Assembly (NCBI RefSeq): GCF_000280905.1
Contig: NZ_ALAP01000051.1
Location: 1-38,419 of the forward strand
From: Streptomyces sp. AA1529
GTDB taxonomy: Bacteria > Actinomycetota > Actinomycetes > Streptomycetales > Streptomycetaceae
DNA length: 38,419 nt
Reading direction: 5' to 3'
Made by a program: the position numbers and the translations under genes. How positions within the stretch are numbered: the first letter of the stretch is position 1; each line of letters opens with the position of its first letter. Below the pieces are notes generated by a model. That model was given only the letters and a program-made list of their open reading frames with translations. It was not told where the DNA came from and ran no database searches. Positions 30,689-38,419 of this stretch are shown piece by piece.

Positions 30689-33600
30689 TCACCGGGCCGG
30701 TTCCGGACGCGGTGGGCGAAGCGCTGTCGACCCGCCGGAGGGGATGGCCCGGGAACTCCGTGGCGCCGTCGGGCCGCGGGCGCCACGCGGCACGGCGGCC
30801 AGGAAGTCGCGTCCGCGCTCGTAGACCGTCACCGTGCGCTCGGCGGGCGTCGCCGGGTCGCCGAAGGCGGTGCAGGTGCCGTTCTCGTGGACGAGTGTGA
30901 GGCGCACGCGCCAGGTGCGGGCGAGGAGCCCGGCCGCCAGCAGCGCGGTGCCGGTGTCCCAGCGGACGGCCTGGCAGAGGTGCAGCCGGATGAGGCTGTC
31001 CTCGGCGGCACCGGGAGCCAGGCCGGCGGGGAGCCGGCCGCCGTGCCGCTCGAAGTCCCGGGCCTGTTGCGGGGTGAGGGTGATCCCGGCGAGCTCCAGC
31101 CATTCCCGGGTGAAGGCGGCCCGGGGGTCCAGTCGTGCGGTGCTCGGCAGCGGATGGGGCGTCGTGAGCGAGCTGTGCCGCAGCCGCAGGGCGAGCCGGC
31201 CGACATCGCCCGCCGCGCCGCCGGCCGCCACCAGCGCGCGGGCGACCGCCTCGTGGAAGCCGTTGCCGGGGCCGCGGGGTTCGTGTAGATCGAGCACCCG
31301 GCCGTCGGAGTCGGTGAGCGTCGCGGGGTCGCTCGCCGCATCGAACCCGGGGGGATCGGCCGGGTCCGTTCCCGCCGCGTCCTCCCGGGTCCAGGGACGC
31401 CTCCGGTGGGAGGGCAGCGCGCCGGCCGGTCTCGGGGGCGCGGGTGCGGGCGGTGCGGAGGCGGGCGGGCGGTCGACCGCGTCCTGCGGCAGCACGGCCC
31501 GGTAGTGCCGGCCGGCAAGGTGCAGTACCACGGTCGGCGGGTCGGCGGGGGCGGGCTCGGGCCGGCGCGGCCAGTGGTCCAGGAAGCTGCCGTCCGCCAG
31601 GACGATGCGCACGCGCAGCCCGAACAGCTCGGCCGCCAGGGCGGGCAGGACGTCCGCAGCGCCGTGGTCCCAGCCGGTTCCGCCCTCCGCCTCGGGCGGG
31701 CGGCGCAGCTGTGCCGCGGCCAGACCGCGGCGCTGTGCGGGGCTCAGCGGCCGGTGGGCGTGTTCCCGGCCCGGCCGGTCGCCTGCGGAGTGCGGGATCA
31801 CTCCCAGGGCCTCGAACTCCCGCTGCTGTGGTGTGCCGTTGCCCAGGTCGAGCGCAGCCGCGGCCAGTTCGGGCGAGGTGAAGGTGTCGCGCTCGTCCGG
31901 GGCGAGGTAGCCCAGGAGCGGCGAGTCGTCCGGCAGCGCGGCCAGCGCGTCGGCGAACCGGGCACGCAGCGCGGCCGGATCGCCGACGGCCGGGCCGGCG
32001 GGGACGGCGGTCCGGTGCGGGCCGCGGGGAGCCGCCGAGGAGCCGGCCTGTCCGGCGAGAACCTCCAGGGCGGTACCGAACGCGCGGCAGAAGGAGTTGT
32101 CCCCGGGCACGTCGCGCAGCCAGTGCGCCGTACCGTCCGGAGCACGCAGACCCGGTGCGCCCGCACTGTCGTCCGCCGGGGAGGCCAGTGCGGTGTACCG
32201 GTCCGGCGGTCCGGTCTCGGCCTGTTGCGCCTCGGGGACGGTGGGCAGCCCGTGCGGCGCCCCGGCGGTCCGCTCCCGGTCCGGCCGCCGCACGGGCGGA
32301 AGGACGGGTTCCGGCATCCCGCCGCGGGTCGGGGCGGCCCCGTCGGCGACGGGATCGGCGGGGAGCTGGTGCCAGCGGGTCAGCCGGTCGGCGGCGGCGC
32401 GGATCTCGAACAGCGCGTCGGCCGCGGATTCGGCGGCGGCGTGCTGCTCCTCGATCCGGCGCAGCCGGACCGCCAGGGCTCTCTCGGCCCGCCGCAGCGT
32501 GTCCGCGGCGGCCGACACCGCCCGCTCGGCGGTGCCCAGGTCGGCCAGGGGCTCGGCCATCCGCCGGTCGCGGGCCCGGGCCGCCTCCTGGACGAGGTGG
32601 TCGCGTTCGGCCCGCCGCAGCCGGGCGACCTCGGCGTCGGCCTCCCTGCGGAGCTCACGTGCCGCCGCGAGCCCCTCCTCGGCGGCCCGGTGCCGCTCCG
32701 CACCGGCCTCCGGGGGGACGAGGAGTTGGCCGAGTACGGCCTCCCGGACGTCCTCGGACGCCTGGACGGCCGCAGCCAGGGCGGGCGCGAGGCGGGTCCG
32801 CGAACCGGGTGGCAGCTCCGCGGCAGGCAGCTCCAGCACCTCGTCCGCCGCGGCGACCGCGGCTTCGAACCGCTCGCGGGCCCCGAGCCCGGCGGCTCTG
32901 AGGACGTGCCCGGCCGCGTCGCGGCGGCGGCGGGCGAGGGAACGGCCGGCCAGCGCCGCCCGGACGGCGTCCCGCAGGTCCGGCAGATCGCGGCGCAGCG
33001 CCCAGTAGGCCCCGTCCGCCGCCTCCCACGCCTTGGCCTGGGTGTGCACCCGGTCCCATGCCCGGGCCACCGAGCGGGGGAAGGTGCCGTCGGTGATCAG
33101 CCCGAGTTCGCGCGCGACCCGCTCCTCGACCCAGGCGACGGTCCACGCCCGCGTCTCGACGGCCTGTGGCCCCGGTGCGACCCCACCGAACGGGCCCATC
33201 AGGTTGTCGCGGACCCAGGTGGCGAGCGAGCCGTCCTTGAACTGCCGTTCGACCTCGGCGACGCTGAGCCAGGCGGTCGGGACGGCGAAGGTAAACATCC
33301 GCCCCGTCTTGGGTTTGACGTTCACCTGATGAGACTGGTCGTGGCCGGCCGCCTGGACGTCGGTCTCCACCGCATCGGCGCCCGTGCTGATCCCGCCGGG
33401 GTTGTTCTTGCCGACCGGATCGGACGTCAGAGTGGGGAAGCCGCCGGCTTCCAGGCTGTGGCCGCCGTTCTCACCCGCCGCCGCGTTGCCGCTCCGGGTG
33501 TACCGGGTGTGGGACTCCATCCGGGCCCCGTCGGTCACCGCGAGCAGCCGGGCGCCTGCCAGGTCCAGCCGGGCGTGCTGGGTGAGCGCCGCCTGCGAGG

Positions 33601-36600
33601 CGTCCAGCAGCGTGTTCTCGGCCAGTCCGGCGGTCGGGAGGCCGGAGGGTGCCGCGGCCCGCTCGGCGAACGCGCTCAGCGCCCCGGACCGGTGGGAGTC
33701 CTCCAGCACCTGCGCGGGGCCGGTGCCCTCGGCGGTCAGCGGGGTGAGGCGGGCCTTGCGCAAGGCCGCTGCCAACGGCTCGCCCGCCAGCCGCCCGGTG
33801 ACGTGGGCCAGCCGGTTGTCGTACGCCTTGGCCAGCGCCAGCGTACTGGCGGCCCGGATGTTCCCGCTCCCGAGCACGGCGCGCACCTGGAACCCTTCGG
33901 CCGGCATCTCGAACGGCCGCCGCGACCCGTCCGGTTGCCGCAGGGTGCGCCACTCCTCGATACCCCCGGCCCGGGTCGCCGGGTTGGCGGCGCCGGAGAA
34001 GGCGTGCACCGCCGGTGGCTCGTCCGGGACCTCCGGCGGGCGGAGCGGATCGAGCGGGTCGCCGGCACCTGCCAGCTCGCCGGGGTCCGGGCGGAGCAGG
34101 CTGAGCGGGACGAGATCCTTCACCGCGCCGGCCTCCTCCTCGTGCACCCGCCGCCGGGAATCCGGGTCGCGCGGTTCGTCGCCCCGGGCGCGGCCCATCT
34201 CCAGCGTGAGGCGGATCCGGTAGCGGGTGGTGAACTCGGCGTGCGGCTCCAGCGTGTTGGTCTTCCACCGCCGGGCCACCGTGCTGGTCGAGGCGCTGGT
34301 GCGGTTGCGCCGGCCGCTGCCGGCGCCGGCGGCCGAGGGCCCGGCCGCCTTGGCCGTGCTGTCGCCGGTGTGCACGGCCTCGTTGGCCATGAGCCCCAGT
34401 TCGAAGCCCGACTCGGAGGTGCTGAGGTCCGTCCGCGTCTCCACGGCCCAGAGGTGGTGCTCCATCTCGGTCGCCGGCCAGAGGCGGTCGAAGGTCTGAC
34501 CGCCCGCCACGGGGACGAGCTGAGCGCGGATCCGCACGTTCCGGCCGCCGATCCGCGCCCGCTTCCACCCGGGCCCGCCGCTCCTGGCTGTGGTGGCGGA
34601 CCCGGTCCCGGCCATCTCCCGGCGCAGCGCGCGGGTGACCCGCGCAGAGGCGATCCGGCGCACGGCCTCCCGGCTCTCGTCGTCGACCGCCAGATCCCGG
34701 AGCCGGTCGACGAACGCCTCGACGGCCGCACCGGTGTCGAGGCCGTCGACCGGATAGGCGGCGAACGGATGGCGCCGGAACCAGTCGGGCTGCGTCCAGC
34801 TCCGGCGCCCGCCGACCGGTCCGGCGCCGAGGCCGTCGCCGCGCACCAGGCCCAGCTGTGCGGCGACGCGTTCGGGCAGATGGCCGAGCCAGCCGCCCTC
34901 GCTCCGCTGCCACCGGCCCGCCCAGTCGCGCAGGGCGGGCACGACCCTGCCCAGCGGCGAGAGCGGGCCCAGCCCGCGCACCTCCGCCGCGAACTCGTGC
35001 CGCACGTCGCCCGCGGCCAGTACCTGGTGGCCCCGGTCGATCCGGTTGGTGTCTGCCGTTGCAGTCCTGGTGACGACGGCGCTGCGCCCCCGTGACCGGT
35101 GGAACGGCCACAGGCGCCACGCGTAGTTGCTGGTCACCCCGGTCGACGCAGGCCGGGTCTCCCCGTAGACGAGGGTGACTCCGGCCTGCTGGGTGCGGGA
35201 GGCGCCCTGGGTGCCGGACGCCCTGGTGCTGCCACCGGCCGTCAGTTCGGTGTCCATCCGGACCGGTCCGCCCAGCGCGCGCAGCCCGGTCACCCGCGCC
35301 CGGTGGACGGTTCTCGCCAGCCGGTTCAGATAGGGACCCTCGCCGAACAGGCCGGTGGTGCGCAGGCCGGCCCGGGAGATGCTCTGGTCGAAGTTCGCCG
35401 TCAGATAGGACGGCTGGAGCGTCCGGACGGCCGCGTCGTGGGCGGGCGCCGCGTCCTGCGTCAGCTGCCACGCACCGTGCGCCGCCTCCTCCAGGACCTG
35501 CTGGGCGAGGTCCGCCTCGCCCGCGCCGGTCAGGACGGACAGGGTGTGGTGCGGGACGCCGTCGAGCGCGTCCGGCTCCCGTCCCGTGTCGACACCGGAA
35601 AGGGCGGCCCGGGTGAGCGCCCTGGCGCGGCTTCGCGGGAGCCGCCCCCCGGTGACGCGGTCGGGCCGGCGGTAGGGGTTGTCCGCGCCGGGTGCGTGCG
35701 GGTCCCGGTCCGGGCTGTGCTCGGCGGGAACGCTGAGCAGCACCCGGCCGGTCACCGCGGGGACCCCGGAGTCCCCGCCGATCAGGTCGGCCGGCCGGCC
35801 GCGGAGGACGAACAGCCGGGTGCCCAGCAGGCCGAGGCTGGGCAGCCCGCGCCAGAAGCGACGGAACCGCCGGTAGCCGCTGGTGCGCACGGTCAACGCC
35901 ACGCCGTAGCTGAACAGATGGCCCGGTGTGACGGAGGCCGCCATCGGGTCCGCCGTGGCGACGGCGCCGTATCCCGACTCGATCCGTCTCTGCGACACCG
36001 CGCGGTACCCGGTGTGCACGGTGCCCGCGTGCATGGGGGCTCCCATGGCGTCGGTGAGGTCCGCGTCGCGGAGGGAGAGGGCCCCCTCCACGGTCGCCTC
36101 GGTGCCCCGGGTCAGCTGCCGCCCGGCGTCCAGGGCGACGCTGCCTGGGGCGCTGTGCCGCAGGATCTCGTGCGCCGCGCCCTCGTAGCGCCGCCCGGTC
36201 AGCTCCGCGTGCAGCCGGATGTGGTGGTGGCCGCGCAGGAACCGGCCCGGTTCGGTGAGCACGAGGGGCACCCCCTTCCCGGCCATGGCCTCCAGGCTGC
36301 CCGCCGAGGAGTGCCGGGAGAGCGCGTTGAGGACGCCGAAGGTGTTGTGCAGCACCGCCGCATAGTGCCGGTGGTCGCGCCAGGTGCCGGCCGCCGGGTC
36401 GAGCTGGTCGAGCGGGGCCACCGTCCCCGGGTACGCGGCGGCGACCTCGCGGAGGACCTGCTGTGTGAAGGCGGTCAGCAGGGTGTTCCCGGGCTGCCCT
36501 GGCCGGTCGCCGGTGCGGCCGGCGCCCTCCCCGCCGTCGGCGTCCGCGCGCCGGCCGGTGTGGCGCCCGTCGGGGAACCGGAACTGCACGACGCGGCTCA

Positions 36601-38419
36601 TGCCCAGCGTCGGCGGCCGGTCCTCGGTCAGATACGCCGGTGCGTACGGTTCCCCGCCGTGCCGCCCGGCCGGTCCGTCCCCCTCGTCCAGACCGGCCAG
36701 GCGGCGCGCTTCGCTCCGGGTCATCCGGTCCAGGCTCCAGGTGCGGAACGCCCGGGGCCGGGCGTCGCCCGTCCTGCGGACGTGGACGGTCTTCTCGACC
36801 CGGTACAGCGCGGTGTCGTCGGACTTGACGCGACCGGTCGACTTGAGCCCGCCGGTGGCGCCGAGCACCGCGACACGTCCCTCGCTGTGGACGAGGCGCA
36901 GACCGGGCCCGAACCGGACCCGGGGCCGCACCCGGTTCATCCAGCCGGCGATCACATCCTGGAGCCCGAACGTGGGCGCATTGACCGTCAGGCCGACGGT
37001 GGCACCCAGGTCCTTCTTGTACTCCTTGGTCTCCTTGCGGGTGTTGTGCAGGGTGAGCTGAGCCGTGTCCCGCAACTCGGCCTGATCGGTCTCCGAGGCC
37101 AGCACCGCCCTCCCGGGCACGACCCGTTCGATCACGAACGCGCCCAGCGGAGTGCGCTCCTTGTCGTCCCCGAACAGAGGCGGGCCGGGCACCATCGAGT
37201 GCGCCGTCCGGGCGGAGAGGCGGTGCAGGTTGGCGGAGGAGAAGAAGTCCGCCAGTTCGTCGTAGGCGCTGGACCCGGGCTCCGCACCGATCTCGCCCAC
37301 CGCCCAGTCCCGTATCCCGGCCGTCGGCCCGAAGTCCTCGGTGACGAACATCCGGTAGTCCGACTCGGGCCCCAGCTCCATCCGGCGCGGGGTGCGGCCC
37401 ACCGCGGCACGGCCGTTCGTCACACTGTCCGGCAGCCGTGCCGCCAGACCGCTGCGCACTCCGAGTCCGAAGGCGACCTCGCCCGCCGCGGCACGCGCGG
37501 GGCGGCTGCGCCACCGGGTACCGAGGACCCCGCGCCTGGCCAGGCGCGGCGGCAGCGCGTCGGTGATCCGCAGGTCGTAGGAGACGTCGTCGAGGTGCAG
37601 ATGCGAGCCGTCCAGCGTCCGGGTCTCGCTCTGGCTCAGCGTCTGGTCGTGCAGGGCGTAGGCGATCTCCCGGGACCAGCCCAGCCGTACCGTCAGCCGG
37701 CCGAACACGGAGACGACTTTCTTCAGCGGACCGAGCGGGATGCTCGGGGACAGCTGCCGGTTCTGCTGGAAGGTCTTGCCGTCCCCGACCGTGGTCTGGG
37801 CGCGGTAGGCGGTGTCGACCTTGGTCGGCCCCGCGCCGTCGCCGAACCTCTCCCATGCGCCGTGGTTCCTGACCCCGACGTGCAGTTTGCGCAGCCGCCC
37901 GGACTCCGCGCGGTAGAGGAACTCGCGCCCGTCCCCGGCGAGGCTGCGCGGCTGCTCGGCGAGTGCCCGCGCGAGGCGGCGGAGCACATCCGTCTCGATG
38001 CCCTCCGCGGCCTCCTCGCCGGACGACAGCGCCGGGCGGCTCTCCGCATCCGTCGCGGCCAGCCGGGAGCGGATGCCGGAGACGACCTGCTCGGTGCCGC
38101 GCAGCCGCACCTCGCTCTGGCCGAAGGCGAACAGCTCCGCTTCCGTACGGTCCGCGCCCGTCCCGTCGGCCGCGACCGGGCCGTCCGTCGGGAACGGCAG
38201 CGAGCCGTCCAGATAGCCCGGCATCCGGCTCCCGTCGGTGAATACGCCGGGCCCGGTGATCCTGGGCGGCGGCGGCAGCTCCGGATCCAGCCGGGGCGGT
38301 CGGCGTTCCTCCAGCTCACGGTCGATCCGCGCCCCCGCGGGCCGGCCCCGCGCACTCCTGGCCGGGGCGTGTTGTTCCGGTGGCCTGGGAGTGTCCGACG
38401 GCGGGTGGCCGCCAGCGGG
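30689..38419 (-). CDS. Giant modular protein with repeated beta-rich modules and two degenerate OTU-like domains (5' end outside window)
   Basis: At least 2576 residues are visible; the frame is open to the right edge. Numbering below starts at the edge. Residues 1-65 are Pro-rich. About 150-1760 hold some six recurrent modules of 250-350 residues, each with a short helix (for example FFSSANLHRLS near 392, LQPSYLTANF near 1002, LLDASQAALTQ near 1604) followed by Thr/Ser/Gly-rich beta hairpins. About 1770-2015 is helical and charged (coiled-coil-like). About 2090-2320 is OTU-like: GDNSFCRAF near 2106-2114, then GWDHGAADVLPALAAELFGLRVRIV and GRHYRAVLP. About 2350-2550 is a second copy: PGNGFHEAV, then RWDTGTALL and RGRDFLAAV. 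The canonical Cys is Ser in the first and Gly in the second. No signal peptide is visible. It may belong to the giant toxin-like proteins of actinobacteria. Confidence 0.85.
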   Translation of the reverse strand, partial: PAGGHPPSDTPRPPEQHAPARSARGRPAGARIDRELEERRPPRLDPELPPPPRITGPGVFTDGSRMPGYLDGSLPFPTDGPVAADGTGADRTEAELFAFGQSEVRLRGTEQVVSGIRSRLAATDAESRPALSSGEEAAEGIETDVLRRLARALAEQPRSLAGDGREFLYRAESGRLRKLHVGVRNHGAWERFGDGAGPTKVDTAYRAQTTVGDGKTFQQNRQLSPSIPLGPLKKVVSVFGRLTVRLGWSREIAYALHDQTLSQSETRTLDGSHLHLDDVSYDLRITDALPPRLARRGVLGTRWRSRPARAAAGEVAFGLGVRSGLAARLPDSVTNGRAAVGRTPRRMELGPESDYRMFVTEDFGPTAGIRDWAVGEIGAEPGSSAYDELADFFSSANLHRLSARTAHSMVPGPPLFGDDKERTPLGAFVIERVVPGRAVLASETDQAELRDTAQLTLHNTRKETKEYKKDLGATVGLTVNAPTFGLQDVIAGWMNRVRPRVRFGPGLRLVHSEGRVAVLGATGGLKSTGRVKSDDTALYRVEKTVHVRRTGDARPRAFRTWSLDRMTRSEARRLAGLDEGDGPAGRHGGEPYAPAYLTEDRPPTLGMSRVVQFRFPDGRHTGRRADADGGEGAGRTGDRPGQPGNTLLTAFTQQVLREVAAAYPGTVAPLDQLDPAAGTWRDHRHYAAVLHNTFGVLNALSRHSSAGSLEAMAGKGVPLVLTEPGRFLRGHHHIRLHAELTGRRYEGAAHEILRHSAPGSVALDAGRQLTRGTEATVEGALSLRDADLTDAMGAPMHAGTVHTGYRAVSQRRIESGYGAVATADPMAASVTPGHLFSYGVALTVRTSGYRRFRRFWRGLPSLGLLGTRLFVLRGRPADLIGGDSGVPAVTGRVLLSVPAEHSPDRDPHAPGADNPYRRPDRVTGGRLPRSRARALTRAALSGVDTGREPDALDGVPHHTLSVLTGAGEADLAQQVLEEAAHGAWQLTQDAAPAHDAAVRTLQPSYLTANFDQSISRAGLRTTGLFGEGPYLNRLARTVHRARVTGLRALGGPVRMDTELTAGGSTRASGTQGASRTQQAGVTLVYGETRPASTGVTSNYAWRLWPFHRSRGRSAVVTRTATADTNRIDRGHQVLAAGDVRHEFAAEVRGLGPLSPLGRVVPALRDWAGRWQRSEGGWLGHLPERVAAQLGLVRGDGLGAGPVGGRRSWTQPDWFRRHPFAAYPVDGLDTGAAVEAFVDRLRDLAVDDESREAVRRIASARVTRALRREMAGTGSATTARSGGPGWKRARIGGRNVRIRAQLVPVAGGQTFDRLWPATEMEHHLWAVETRTDLSTSESGFELGLMANEAVHTGDSTAKAAGPSAAGAGSGRRNRTSASTSTVARRWKTNTLEPHAEFTTRYRIRLTLEMGRARGDEPRDPDSRRRVHEEEAGAVKDLVPLSLLRPDPGELAGAGDPLDPLRPPEVPDEPPAVHAFSGAANPATRAGGIEEWRTLRQPDGSRRPFEMPAEGFQVRAVLGSGNIRAASTLALAKAYDNRLAHVTGRLAGEPLAAALRKARLTPLTAEGTGPAQVLEDSHRSGALSAFAERAAAPSGLPTAGLAENTLLDASQAALTQHARLDLAGARLLAVTDGARMESHTRYTRSGNAAAGENGGHSLEAGGFPTLTSDPVGKNNPGGISTGADAVETDVQAAGHDQSHQVNVKPKTGRMFTFAVPTAWLSVAEVERQFKDGSLATWVRDNLMGPFGGVAPGPQAVETRAWTVAWVEERVARELGLITDGTFPRSVARAWDRVHTQAKAWEAADGAYWALRRDLPDLRDAVRAALAGRSLARRRRDAAGHVLRAAGLGARERFEAAVAAADEVLELPAAELPPGSRTRLAPALAAAVQASEDVREAVLGQLLVPPEAGAERHRAAEEGLAAARELRREADAEVARLRRAERDHLVQEAARARDRRMAEPLADLGTAERAVSAAADTLRRAERALAVRLRRIEEQHAAAESAADALFEIRAAADRLTRWHQLPADPVADGAAPTRGGMPEPVLPPVRRPDRERTAGAPHGLPTVPEAQQAETGPPDRYTALASPADDSAGAPGLRAPDGTAHWLRDVPGDNSFCRAFGTALEVLAGQAGSSAAPRGPHRTAVPAGPAVGDPAALRARFADALAALPDDSPLLGYLAPDERDTFTSPELAAAALDLGNGTPQQREFEALGVIPHSAGDRPGREHAHRPLSPAQRRGLAAAQLRRPPEAEGGTGWDHGAADVLPALAAELFGLRVRIVLADGSFLDHWPRRPEPAPADPPTVVLHLAGRHYRAVLPQDAVDRPPASAPPAPAPPRPAGALPSHRRRPWTREDAAGTDPADPPGFDAASDPATLTDSDGRVLDLHEPRGPGNGFHEAVARALVAAGGAAGDVGRLALRLRHSSLTTPHPLPSTARLDPRAAFTREWLELAGITLTPQQARDFERHGGRLPAGLAPGAAEDSLIRLHLCQAVRWDTGTALLAAGLLARTWRVRLTLVHENGTCTAFGDPATPAERTVTVYERGRDFLAAVPRGARGPTAPRSSRAIPSGGSTALRPPRPEPAR

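Noticed and set aside
31406..35095. A 1229-codon plus-strand frame opposite the giant gene
   Set aside because: It has Gly/Arg/Pro/His-rich shadow composition; the minus-strand frame continues without stops over more than 7.7 kb and has recognisable domains.
33471..37856. A 1461-codon minus-strand frame offset from the giant gene
   Set aside because: It is on the same strand but in the wrong frame; the translation is Arg/Gly/Pro-rich and lacks the beta-module pattern.
1..38419. tRNA, rRNA, CRISPR arrays, insertion sequences, integrases, attachment sites
   Set aside because: Read on both strands, no cloverleaf with a CCA-type end, no regularly spaced repeats with unique spacers, and no transposase or recombinase motifs were seen.

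Overview
The window is high-GC actinobacterial chromosome, almost certainly Streptomyces or a close relative. Codon third positions are nearly always G or C, GTG starts are common, and the gene order of the sulfur cluster, the Cys-type leader peptide, the GPP34 protein and the type VII secretion (T7SS)-type genes are all of kinds known from streptomycetes. I see no tRNA, rRNA, CRISPR array, insertion sequence, integrase or replication origin.

Region 1 (1-2001, + strand): the 3' end of a DUF5919-like gene, then a secreted subtilisin-family protease with a propeptide and an intact catalytic set. A hairpin at 2070-2109 separates it from the next operon.

Region 2 (2175-11814, - strand): one long assimilatory sulfate operon. 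In transcription order it is a Cys-type leader peptide, sulfite reductase, a 74-aa zinc-ribbon protein, APS/PAPS reductase (cysH), APS kinase (cysC), sulfate adenylyltransferase subunits (cysD, cysN), a sulfonate/sulfate-type ABC importer (binding lipoprotein, ATPase, permease) and a sirohydrochlorin chelatase. Several genes overlap by 1-4 bases. Together they import the sulfur source, activate and reduce sulfate to sulfide, and make the siroheme needed by the sulfite reductase.

Region 3 (12064-22413, mixed strands): ordinary accessory genes. These are a GNAT acetyltransferase, an ABC-class ATPase, an MFS transporter, an SRPBCC protein, a small CX5R phosphatase, a Mut7-C RNase-like protein, an acylphosphatase, a small membrane protein, a MarR regulator divergent from a DHA2 drug-exporter-type MFS pump, a 57-aa ORF and a RibD/DHFR-fold reductase.

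Region 4 (22615-25534): a putative TetR regulon. A TetR gene lies between a DUF3159 membrane protein gene and a GPP34 (GOLPH3-domain) gene. Near-identical palindromes built on GTCACTTAGTGAC lie upstream of both flanking genes, and related half-sites lie upstream of tetR itself.

Region 5 (25774-38419): the most unusual part. A 1104-aa protein fuses a right-handed beta-helix to two CbbX/EccA-like AAA+ domains. It is divergent from a mycosin-like membrane protease gene that keeps Asp/His/Ser but has lost the usual oxyanion Asn. Tail to tail with that gene, 18 bp away, ends a giant gene (at least 2576 codons, running off the right edge). Its product has about six recurrent beta-rich modules, a long helical region and two tandem degenerate OTU-like domains. 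The AAA and mycosin families suggest a link to T7SS, but no EccB/C/D or Esx gene is visible here.
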